NCBI GenBank assembly: GCA_036785325.1 | Contig: JAXIVH010000044.1 | Location: 2,697,501 to 2,761,500 of the forward strand | DNA length: 64,000 bases | Source: Urophycis tenuis | Taxonomy: Eukaryota; Chordata; Actinopteri; Gadiformes; Phycidae | Direction of reading: 5' to 3' | Notes under the pieces: generated by a model | The model's input: only the letters and a program-made list of their open reading frames with translations | Databases searched by the model: none | Told to the model about the DNA's origin: nothing | Translations under genes and position numbers: made by a program | In this document: positions 48,174-59,310 of the stretch, one piece after another | Numbering within the stretch: the first letter of the stretch is position 1 | Layout of the letters: every line of letters begins with the position of its first letter

Positions 48174-49867
48174 ATTGAAAAGTTGAAGGTATGTTTTTAG
48201 CTGCTGGGTAGACTTCAGTCAACCTGACGCAGTTTTGTCTGTGAGCAACCAAATAGCTCGGGGATGGGCTCATTTTAAGCGGGGAAATCTAAGGTTCCCA
48301 ACGGCGTATGGCAAGATTATATTGAGTCATGGGTCGTTGAAATACTAAGCTAATTAATTTCTGTTCTTTATTGAAAGATTGATCTTAATTGAAACGTTGA
48401 AGGTATGTTTTTAGCTGCTGGGTAGACTTCAGTCAACCTGACGCAGTTTTGTCTGTGAGCAACCAGACTGCTCGCGGATGGGCTCATTTTAAGCGGGGAA
48501 ATCTAGGCTTTCCAACGGCGTATGGCAAGACTATATTGACTCATTGGTCGTTGAAATACTAAGCTAATTAATTTGTGATCTGTAAGGAAAGATTGATGTT
48601 AATTGAAACGTTGAAGGTATGTTTTTAGCTGCTGGGTAGACTTCAGTCAACCTGACACAGTTTTGTCTCTGAGCAACCAAATTGCTTGGGGATGGGCTCA
48701 TTTTAAGCGGGGAAATCTAAGCTTTCCAACGGCGTATGGCAAGACTATATTGACTCATGGGTCGTTGAAATACTAAGATAATTAATTTGTGTTCTGTAAG
48801 GAAAGATTGATGTTAATTGAAACGTTGAAGGTATGTTTTTAGCTGCTGGGTAGACTTCAGTCAACCTGACGCAGTTTAGTCTGTGAGCAACCAAATTGCT
48901 CAGGGATGGGCTCATTATAAGCGGGGAAATCTACGCTTTCCAACGGCGTATGGCAAGACTATATTCACCAAATGGTCGTTGAAATACTAAGCTAATTAAT
49001 TTGTGTTCTGTAAGGAAAGATTGATGTTAATTGAAACGTTAAAGGTATGTTTTTAGCTGCTGGGTAGACTTCATTCAACCTGACGCAGTTTAGTCTGTGA
49101 TCAACCAGACTGCTCGCGGATGGGCTCATTTTAAGCGGGGAAATCTAAGCTTTCCAACGGCGTATGGCAAGACTATATTGACTCATGGGTCATTGAAATA
49201 CTAAGCTAATTAATTTGTGTTCTGTAAGGAAAGATTGATGTTAATTGAAACGTTGAAGGTATGTTTTTAGCTGCTGGGTAGACTTCAGTCAACCTGACGC
49301 AGTTTAGTCTGTGATCAACCAGACTGCTCGCGGATGGGCTCATTTTAAGCGGGGAAATCTAAGCTTTCCAACGGCCTATGGCAAGAGTATATTGACTCAT
49401 GGGTCGTTGAAATACTAAGCTAATTAATTTGTGTTCTGTAAGGAAAGATTGATGTTAATTGAAACGTTGAAGGTATGTTTTTAGCTGCTGGGTAGACTTC
49501 AGTCAACCTGACGCAGTTTAGTCTGTGATCAACCAGACTGCTCGAGGATGGGCTCATTTTAAGCGGGGAAATCTAAGCTTTCCAACGGCGTATGGCAAGA
49601 CTATATTCACTAAAGGGTCGTTGAAATACTAAGCTAATTAATTTGTGTTCTGTAAGGAAAGATTGATGTTAATTGAAACGTTGAAGGTATGTCTTTAGCT
49701 GCTGTCTAGACTTCAGTCAACCTGACGCAGATTTGTCTGTGAGCAACCAAATTGCTCGGAGATGGGCTCATTTTAAACGGGAAAATCTAAGCTTTCCAAC
49801 GACGTATGGCATGACTATATTTGCCCATGGGTCGTCGAAATAATAAGCTGATTCATGTGTGTTCTGT
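48174..49867 (+). repeat. 214-bp satellite, block S15 (7.9 monomers)
   Basis: Near-duplicate of S14, with small differences such as AAATAGCTCGG near 48251, CACCAAATGGTCG near 48966 and GTCTAGACTTC near 49704. Confidence 0.95.
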
Positions 49868-50568
49868 TGGCTGTGGAAAGAAAATAGCACACAAGTCATA
49901 CCAAGTCACCTTTATTTTTCAGTGATAAACATTAATAAATAAACAGTATGGACATTGTATAAACAGTTGTATAAAAAGTGTAAACGGTATGAACAGTGTT
50001 CTTATAAAAGATATCAATATCAATACTGATCACGTGTGTATTTTATATTTCCAGGTTATTTGTTGATGAGCCAGAGCCTGTGACTCCCACCAATCGGCCC
50101 GTTCAGCCCACTGCGTTGTCGTCCTCCACCTGGCCGAAGCCCCCTGCGCCCACCCGCCTCCAGCCGAGGCCTCCTGCTGCGTCAGCCTGTGGCCCGCCCG
50201 CCCCCTGTGTCGGCAGCACCCATACCGCTGGTCCTCCCCGCACAGCCACAGGCCCCCTCCGTCCTGCTTCGTGGGCCATCCTGCAGCTGTCTCTGCAGTC
50301 ATCGTGTGTCAAAACCATTCAAACTTGTATATGGTAACATTTCAAAATGACACCAGCATAAATGAGGACCTTGCAATAGGTTGTGTGTTACATGACCCCC
50401 CTGGCATACAGCTGTATGTCTCTGTGAAGGTGGTTGTGAAGAACTGCATCCGGCTGAACAAGTACAAGTGCCGGTGAGGCAGCAACTCTCTCGAGGGGTT
50501 GCACGCCCACCTGGTTAACGCCATCCCTTCACAGCGATGTGGGATCATGCCGTTCCAAGTAAGTGATT

Positions 50569-50599
<31 letters not shown>

Positions 50600-50840
50600 G
50601 CGCGCATATATACACACACACACACGCATATATACACACACATATATATATATACTTAAACATAGCTGACCCTTTTTTTCCCCCTTCTCGGGGATTATGC
50701 TCCCAGTTTTGATCTCGGACGTCTGGTCACTTATAGCATATAATAATATTCTATTACTGTTAAGCCAACTATGAATAATAAAACAGGCCAAAACATGTGT
50801 CCTTTATCATAGCTACACGTATTACAAAAAAAACGCGTGA
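49868..50840 (+). repeat. Cassette A13
   Basis: 973 bp. Short CA/TA tract (about 50572-50654) with CGCGCG. Confidence 0.9.
50055..50558 (+). pseudogene. Exon relic, copy 13
   Basis: It shares ACCTGGCCG and CCAATCGG with copy 12 and adds GAAGCCCCCTGCG. TGA at 50475-50477. His and Cys states. Confidence 0.6.
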
Positions 50841-53176
50841 ATTGAAAAGTTGAAGGTATGTTTTTAGCTGCTGGGTAGACTTCAGTCAACCTGACGCAGT
50901 TTTGTCTGTGAGCAACCAAATTGCTCGAAGAAGGGCTCATTTTAAGCGGGGAAATCTAAGGTTCCCAACGGCGTATGGCAAGACTATATTGACTCATTGG
51001 TCGTTGAAATACTAAGCTAATTAATTTGTGATCTGTAAGGAAAGATTGATGTTAATTGAAACGTTGAAGGTATGTTTTTAGCTGCTGGGTAGACTTCAGT
51101 CAACCTGACACAGTTTTGTCTCTGAGCAACCAAATTGCTTGGGGATGGGCTCATTTTAAGCGGGGAAATCTAAGCTTTCCAACGGCGTATGGCAAGACTA
51201 TATTGACTCATGGGTCGTTGAAATACTAAGATAATTAATTTGTGTTCTGTAAGGAAAGATTGATGTTAATTGAAACGTTGAAGGTATGTTTTTAGCTGCT
51301 GGGTAGACTTCACTCAACCTGACACAGTTTTGTCTGTGATCAACCAGACTGCTGGCGGATGGGCTCATTTTAAGCAGGGAAATCTAAGCTTTTCAACGGC
51401 GTATGGTAAGACTATATTCACCAAAGGGCCGTTGAAATACTAAGCTAATTAATTTGTGTTCTGTAAGGAAAGATTGATGTTAATTGAAACGTTAAAGGTA
51501 TGTTTTTGGCTGCTGGGTAGACTTCATTCAACCTGACGCAGTTTAGTCTGTGATCAACCAGACTGCTCGCGGATGGGCTCATTTTAAGCGGGGAAATCTA
51601 AGCTTTCCAACGGCGTATGGCAAGACTATATTGACTCATGGGTCGTTGAAATACTAAGCTAATTAATTTGTGTTCTGTAAGGAAAGATTGATGTTAATTG
51701 AAACGTTGAAGGTATGTTTTTAGCTGCTGGGTAGACTTCAGTCAACCTGACACAGTTTAGTCTGTGAGCAACCAAATTGCTCGGGGATGGGCTCATTATA
51801 AGCGGGGAAATCTAAGCTTTCCAACGGCTTATGGCAAGACTATATTGACTCATGGGTCGTTGAAATACTAAGATAATTAATTTGTGTTCTGTAAGGAAAG
51901 ATTGATGTTAATTGAAACGTTAAAGGTATGTTTTTAGCTGCTGGGTAGACTTCACTCAACCTGACACAGTTTTGTCTGTGATCAACCAGACTGCTGGCGG
52001 ATGGGCTTATTTTAAGCAGGGAAATCTAAGCTTTTCAACGGCGTATGGTAAGACTATATTCACCAAAGGGCCGTTGAAATACTAAGCTAATTAATTTGTG
52101 TTCTGTAAGGAAAGATTGATGTTAATTGAAACGTTAAAGGTATGTTTTTAGCTGCTGGGTAGACTTCAGTCAACCTGACACAGTTTAGTCTGTGAGCAAC
52201 CAAATTGCTCGGGGATGGGCTCATTATAAGCGGGGAAATCTAAGCTTTCCAACGGCGTATGGCAAGACTATATTCACCAAAGGGTCGTTGAAATACTTAG
52301 CTAATTAATTTGTGTTCTGTAAGGAAAGATTGATGTTAATTGAAACGTTGAAGGTATGTTTTTAGCTGCTGGGTAGACTTCGGTCAACCTGACGCAGTTT
52401 AGTCTGTGATCAACCAGACTGCTCGCGGATGGGCTCATTTTAAGCGGGGAAATCTAAGCTTTCCAACGGCGTATGGCAAGACTATATTAACTCATGGGTC
52501 GTTGAAATACTAAGCTAATTAATTTGTGTTCTGTAAGGAAAGATTGATGTTAATTGAAACGTTGAAGGTATGTTTTTAGCTGCTGGGTAGACTTCAGTCA
52601 ACCTGACGCAGTTTAGTCTGTCATCAACCAGACTGCTCGCGGATGGGCTCATTTTAAGCGGGGAAATCTAAGCTTTCCAACGGCGTATGGCAAGACTATA
52701 TTGACTCATGGGTCGTTTAAATACTAAGCTAATTAATTTGTGTTCTGTAAGGAAAGATTGATGTTAATTGAAACGTTGAAGGTATGTCTTTAGCTGCTGT
52801 GTAGACTTCAGTCAACCTGACGCAGTTTTGTCTGTGAGCAAGCAGACTGCTCGCGGATGGGCTCATTTTAAGCGGGGAAATCTAAGCTTTCCAACGGCGT
52901 ATGGCAAGACTATATTGACTCATTGGTCGTTGAAATACTAAGCTAATTAATTTGTGATCTGTAAGGAAAGATTGATGTTAATTGAAACGTTGAAGGTATG
53001 TTTTTAGCTGCTGGGTAGACTTCAGTCAACCTGACACAGTTTTGTCTCTGAGCAACCAAATTGCTTGGGGATGGGCTCATTATAAGCGGGGAAATCTAAG
53101 CTTTCCAACGACGTATGGCATGACTATATTTGCCCATGGGTCGTTGAAATAATAAGCTGATTCATGTGTGTTCTGT
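50841..53176 (+). repeat. 214-bp satellite, block S16 (10.9 monomers)
   Basis: A variant GCTGGCGGATGGG recurs at 51351 and 51993, 642 bp (3 x 214) apart. The first monomer is a hybrid: AAGGTTCCCAACGG is followed directly by GACTCATTGG, skipping the usual 3'-flank second half. The cassette-proximal monomer keeps TCGTTGAAATAATAAG, whereas other cassettes have TCGTCG. Confidence 0.95.
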
Positions 53177-53897
53177 TGGCTGTGGAAAGAAAATAGCACA
53201 CAAGTCATACCAAGTCACCTTTATTTTTCAGTGATAAACATTAATAAATAAACAGTATGGACATTGTATAAACAGTTGTATAAAAAGTGTAAACGGTATG
53301 AACAGTGTTCTTATAAAAGATATCAATATCAATACTGATCACGTGTGTATTTTATATTTCCAGGTTATTTGTTGATGAGCCAGAGCCTGTGACTCCCACC
53401 AACCGGCCCGTTCAGCCCACTGCGTTGTCGTCCTCCACCCGGCCGAAGCCTCCTGCGCCCACCCGCCTCCAGCCGAGGCCTCCTGCTGCGTCAGCCTGTG
53501 GCCCGCCCGCCCCCTGTGTCGGCAGCACCCATACCGCTGGTCCTCCCCGCACAGCCACAGGCCCCCTCCGTCCTGCTTCGTGGGCCATCCTGCAGCTGTC
53601 TCTGCAGTCATCGTGTGTCAAAACCATTCAAACTTGTATATGGTAACATTTCAAAATGACACCAGCATAAATGAGGACCTTGCAATAGGTTGTGTGTTAC
53701 AGGACCCCCCTGGCATACAGCTGTATGTCTCTGTGAAGGTGGTTGTGAAGAACTGCATCCGGCTGAACAAGTACAAGTGCCGGTGAGGCAGCAACTCTCT
53801 CGAGGGGTTGCACGCCCACCTGGTTAACGCCATCCCTTGACAGCGATGTGGGATTATGCCGTTCCAAGTAAGTGATTGAAACACACACACACACACA

Positions 53898-53928
<31 letters not shown>

Positions 53929-54167
53929 GCGCATATATACACACACACACACGCATATATACACACACATATATATATATACTTAAACATAGCTGACCCT
54001 TTTTTTCCCCCTTCTCGGGGATTATGCTCCCAGTTTTGATCTCGGACGTCTGGTCACTTATAGCATATAATAATATTCTATTACTGTTAAGCCAACTATG
54101 AATAATAAAACAGGCCAAAACATGTGTCCTTTATCATAGCTACACGTGTTACAAAAAAAACGCGTGA
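53177..54167 (+). repeat. Cassette A14
   Basis: 991 bp. The CA tract (about 53881-53981) is interrupted by CATAC and preceded by GATTGAAAC instead of GATTAAAAC. The end has GTGTTAC with GAATTG. Confidence 0.9.
53364..53867 (+). pseudogene. Exon relic, copy 14
   Basis: Gln state (ACAGGAC) combined with TGA at 53784-53786. CCCTTGACAGCG replaces CCCTTCACAGCG, a second stop in the conserved frame (IP then TGA). GGATTATGCC replaces GGATCATGCC. Confidence 0.6.
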
Positions 54168-55433
54168 ATTGAAAAGTTGAAGGTATGTTTTTAGCTGCTG
54201 GGTAGACTTCAGTCAACCTGACGCAGTTTTGTCTGTGAGCAACCAAATTGCTCGGGGATGGGCTCATTTTAAGCGGGGAAATCTAAGGTTCCCAAGGGCG
54301 TATGGCAAGACTATATTGACTCATTGGTCGTTGAAATACTAAGCTAATTAATTTGTGATCTGTAAGGAAAGATTGATGTTAATTGAAACGTTGAAGGTAT
54401 GTTTTTAGCTGCTGGGTAGACTTCAGTCAACCTGACACAGTTTTGTCTCTGAGCAACCAAATTGCTTGGGGATGGGCTCATTATAAGCGGGGAAATCTAA
54501 GCTTTCCAACGGCGTATGGCAAGACTATATTCACCAAAGGGTCGTTGAAATACTAAGCTAATTAATTTGTGTTCTGTAAGGAAAGATTGATGTTAATTGA
54601 AACGTTAAAGGTATGTTTTTAGCTGCTGGGTAGACTTCATTCAACCTGACGCAGTTTAGTCTGTGATCAACCAGACTGCTCGCGGATGGGCTCATTTTAA
54701 GCGGGGAAATCTAAGCTTTCCAACGGCGTATGGCAAGACTATATTGACTCATGGGTCATTGAAATACTAAGCTAATTAATTTGTGTTCTGTAAGGAAAGA
54801 TTGATGTTAATTGAAACGTTGAAGGTATGTTTTTAGCTGCTGGGTAGACTTCAGTCAACCTGACGCAGTTTAGTCTGTGATCAACCAGACTGCTCGCGGA
54901 TGGGCTCATTTTAAGCGGGGAAATCTAAGCTTTCCAACGGCGTATGGAAAGACTATATAGACTCATGGGTCGTTGAAATACTAAGCTAATTAATTTGTGT
55001 TCTGTAAGGAAAGATTGATGTTAATTGAAACGTTGAAGGTATGTTTTTAGCTGCTGGGTAGACTTCAGTCAACCTGACGCAGTTTAGTCTGTGATCAACC
55101 AGACTGCTCGAGCATGGGCTCATTTTAAGCGGGGAAATCTAAGCTTTCCAACGGCGTATGGCAAGACTATATTCACTAAAGGGTCGTTGAAATACTAAGC
55201 TAATTAATTTGTGTTCTGTAAGAAAAGATTGATGTTAATTGAAACGTTGAAGGTATGTCTTTAGCTGCTGTGTAGACTTCAGTCAACCTGACGCAGATTT
55301 GTCTGTGAGCAACCAAATTGCTCGGAGATGGGCTCATTTTAAACGGGGAAATCTAAGCTTTCCAACGACGTATGGCATGACTATATTTGCCCATGGGTCG
55401 TCGAAATAATAAGCTGATTCATGTGTGTTCTGT
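54168..55433 (+). repeat. 214-bp satellite, block S17 (5.9 monomers)
   Basis: The first monomer shows the same hybrid jump (AAGGTTCCC then GACTCATTGG) as S16, so A13 and A14 share a 3' flank. Confidence 0.95.
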
Positions 55434-56142
55434 TGGCTGTGGAAAGAAAATAGCACACAAGTCATACCAAGTCACCTTTATTTTTCAGTGATAAACATTA
55501 ATAAATAAACAGTATGGACATTGTATAAACAGTTGTATAAAAAGTGTAAACGGTATGAACAGTGTTCTTATAAAAGATATCAATATCAATACTGATCACG
55601 TGTGTATTTTATATTTCCAGGTTATTTGTTGATGAGCCAGAGCCTGTGACTCCCACCAACCGGCCCGTTCAGCCCACTGCGTTGTCGTCCTCCACCCGGC
55701 CGAAGCCTCCTGCGCCCACCCGCCTCCAGCCGAGGCCTCCTGCTGCATCAGCCTGTGGCCCGCCCGCCCCCTGTGTCGGCAGCACCCATACCGCTGGTCC
55801 TCCCCGCACAGCCACAGGCCCCCTCCGTCCTGCTTCGTGGGCCATCCTGCAGCTGTCTCTGCAGTCATCGTGTGTCAAAACCATTCAAACTTGTATATGG
55901 TAACATTTCAAAATGACACCAGCATAAATGAGGACCTTGCAATAGGTTGTGTGTTACAGGACCCCCCTGGCATACAGCTGTATGTCTCTGTGAAGGTGGT
56001 TGTGAAGAACTGCATCCGGCTGAACAAGTACAAGTGCCGGTGAGGCAGCAACTCTCTCGAGGGGTTGCACGCCCACCTGGTTAACGCCATCCCTTCACAG
56101 CGATATGGGATCATGCCGTTCCAAGTAAGTGATTAAAACACA

Positions 56143-56217
<75 letters not shown>

Positions 56218-56468
56218 GCGCGCGCGCATATATACACACACACACACACACTCGCATATATACACACACATATATATATATACTTAAACATAGCTGACCC
56301 TTTTTTTCCCCCTTCTCGGGGATTATGCTCCCAGTTTTGATCTCGGACGGCTGGTCACTTATAGCATATAATAATATTCTATTACTGTTAAGCCAACTAT
56401 GAATAATAAAACAGGCCAAAACATGTGTCCTTTATCATAGCTACACGTATTACAAAAAAAACGCGTGA
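55434..56468 (+). repeat. Cassette A15
   Basis: 1,035 bp. A long CA tract (about 56138-56281) starts CACAAACAC and ends in a (GC)n run before CATATATAC. Confidence 0.9.
55621..56124 (+). pseudogene. Exon relic, copy 15
   Basis: CTGCTGCATCAG (GCG to GCA, silent in the Pro-rich frame) is shared only with copy 16. Gln state. TGA at 56041-56043. CAGCGATATGG near the end. Confidence 0.6.
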
Positions 56469-56878
56469 ATTGAAAAGTTGAAGGTATGTTTTTAGCTGCT
56501 GGGTAGACTTCAGTCAACCTGACGCAGTTTAGTCTGTGATCAACCAGACTGCTCGCGGATGGGCTCATTTTAAGCGGGGAAATCTAAGCTTTCCAACGGC
56601 GTATGGCAAGACTATATTCACTAAAGGGTCGTTGAAATACTAAGCTAATTAATTTGTGTTCTGTAAGGAAAGATTGATGTTAATTGAAACGTTGAAGGTA
56701 TGTCTTTAGCTGCTGTGTAGACTTCAGTCAACCTGACGCAGATTTGTCTGTGAGCAACCAAATTGCTCGGAGATGGGCTCATTTTAAACGGGGAAATCTA
56801 AGCTTTCCAACGACGTATGGCATGACTATATTTGCCCATGGGTCGTCGAAATAATAAGCTGATTCATGTGTGTTCTGT
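56469..56878 (+). repeat. 214-bp satellite, block S18 (1.9 monomers)
   Basis: Same short spacer as S10 and S19. The 3'-flank AAGGTTCCC monomer is absent. Confidence 0.95.
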
Positions 56879-57579
56879 TGGCTGTGGAAAGAAAATAGCA
56901 CACAAGTCATACCAAGTCACCTTTATTTTTCAGTGATAAACATTAATAAATAAACAGTATGGACATTGTATAAACAGTTGTATAAAAAGTCTAAACGGTA
57001 TGAACAGTGTTCTTATAAAAGATATCAATATCAATACTGATCACGTGTGTATTTTATATTTCCAGGTTATTTGTTGATGAGCCAGAGCCTGTGACTCCCA
57101 CCAACCGGCCCGTTCAGCCCACTGCGTTGTCGTCCTCCACCCGGCCGAAGCCTCCTGCGCCCACCCGCCTCCAGCCGAGGCCTCCTGCTGCATCAGCCTG
57201 TGGCCCGCCCGCCCCCTGTGTCGGCAGCACCCATACCGCTGGTCCTCCCCGCACAGCCACAGGCCCCCTCCGTCCTGCTTCGTGGGCCATCCTGCAGCTG
57301 TCTCTGCAGTCATCGTGTGTCAAAACCATTCAAACTTGTATATGGTAACATTTCAAAATGACACCAGCATAAATGAGGACCTTGCAATAGGTTGTGTGTT
57401 ACAGGACCCCCCTGGCATACAGCTGTATGTCTCTGTGAAGGTGGTTGTGAAGAACTGCATCCGGCTGAACAAGTACAAGTGCCGGCGAGGCAGCAACTCT
57501 CTCGAGGGGTTGCACGCCCACCTGGTTAACGCCATCCCTTCACAGCAATATGGGATCATGCCGTTCCAAGTAAGTGATT

Positions 57580-57670
<91 letters not shown>

Positions 57671-57921
57671 GCGCGCGCGCATATATACACACACACACAC
57701 ACACTCGCATATATACACACACATATATATATATACTTAAACATAGCTGACCCTTTTTTTCCCCCTTCTCGGGGATTATGCTCCCCGTTTTGATCTCGGA
57801 CATCTGGTCACTTATAGCATATAATAATATTCTATTACTGTTAAGCCAACTATGAATAATAAAACAGGCCAAAACATGTGTCCTTTATCATAGCTACACG
57901 TATTACAAAAAAAACGCGTGA
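56879..57921 (+). repeat. Cassette A16 (longest)
   Basis: 1,043 bp, with the longest CA/GC/TA tract in the window (about 57583-57735) and one CAAAC interruption as in A7. CTCCCCGTTTTG replaces CTCCCAGTTTTG near 57781. Confidence 0.9.
57066..57569 (+). pseudogene. Exon relic, copy 16, frame uninterrupted to donor
   Basis: CGA replaces TGA at 57484-57486. The conserved frame runs from before 57282 through RGSNSLEGLHAHLVNAIPSQ and MPFQ to the donor, stopping at 57581 in intron-like DNA. CAGCAATATGG gives Gln-Tyr where most copies have Arg-Cys. Gln state in VLQDPPG. It keeps the GSNSLEG Gly that copy 7 has lost, so it is the best template for a homology search. Confidence 0.6.
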
Positions 57922-58331
57922 ATTGAAAAGTTGAAGGTATGTTTTTAGCTGCTGGGTAGACTTCAGTCAACCTGACGCAGTTTAGTCTGTGATCAACCAG
58001 ACTGCTCGCGGATGGGCTCATTTTAAGCGGGGAAATCTAAGCTTTCCAACGGCGTATGGCAAGTCTATATTCACTAAAGGGTCGTTGAAATACTAAGCTA
58101 ATTCATTTGTGTTCTGTAAGGAAAGATTGATGTTAATTGAAACGTTGAAGGTATGTCTTTAGCTGCTGTGTAGACTTCAGTCAACCTGACGCAGATTTGT
58201 CTGTGAGCAACCAAATTGCTCGGAGATGGGCTCATTTTAAACGGGGAAATCTAAGCTTTCCAACGACGTATGGCATGACTATATTTGCCCATGGGTCGTC
58301 GAAATAATAAGCTGATTCATGTGTGTTCTGT
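57922..58331 (+). repeat. 214-bp satellite, block S19 (1.9 monomers)
   Basis: Short spacer with CAAGTCTATATTC near 58060, matching S10. Confidence 0.95.
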
Positions 58332-59032
58332 TGGCTGTGGAAAGAAAATAGCACACAAGTCATACCAAGTCACCTTTATTTTTCAGTGATAAACATTAAT
58401 AAATAAACAGTATGGACATTGTATAAACAGTTGTATAAAAAGTGTAAACGGTATGAACAGTGTTCTTATAAAAGATATCAATATCAATACTGATCACGTG
58501 TGTATTTTATATTTCCAGGTTATTTGTTGATGAGCCAGAGCCTGTGACTCCCACCAACCGGCCCGTTCAGCCCACTGCGTTGTCGTCCTCCACCCGGCCG
58601 AAGCCTCCTGCGCCCACCCGCCTCCAGCCGAGGCCTCCTGCTGCGTCAGCCTGTGGCCCGCCCGCCCCCTGTGTCGGCAGCACCCATACCGCTGGTCCTC
58701 CCCGCACAGCCAAAGGCCCCCTCCGTCCTGCTTCGTGGGCCATCCTGCAGCTGTCTCTGCAGTCATCGTGTGTCAAAACCATTCAAACTTGTATATGGTA
58801 ACATTTCAAAATGACACCAGCATAAATGAGGACCTTGCAATAGGTTGTGTGTTACATGACCCCCCTGGCATACAGCTGTATGTCTCTGTGAAGGTGGTTG
58901 TGAAGAACTGCATCCGGCTGAACAAGTACAAGTGCCGGTGAGGCAGCAACTCTCTCGAGGGGTTGCACGCCCACCTGGTTAACGCCATCCCTTCACAGCG
59001 ATGTGGGATCATGCCGTTCCAAGTAAGTGATT

Positions 59033-59073
<41 letters not shown>

Positions 59074-59310
59074 GCATATATACACACACACACACGCATA
59101 TATACACACACATATATATATATACTTAAACATAGCTGACCCTTTTTTTCCCCCTTCTCGGGGATTATGCTCCCAGTTTTGATCTCGGACGTCTGGTCAC
59201 TTATAGCATATAATAATATTCTATTACTGTTAAGCCAACTATGAATAATAAAACAGGCCAAAACATGTGTCCTTTATCATAGCTACACGTATTACAAAAA
59301 AAACGCGTGA
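58332..59310 (+). repeat. Cassette A17
   Basis: 979 bp. CA/TA tract about 59036-59124, back to the short form. It is followed by the standard AAGGTTCCC monomer with CAAGATTATATTG as after A9 and A10. Confidence 0.9.
58519..59022 (+). pseudogene. Exon relic, copy 17
   Basis: GCCAAAGGCC gives Lys for Thr in the Pro-rich frame. His and Cys states. TGA at 58939-58941. Both borders intact. Confidence 0.6.
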
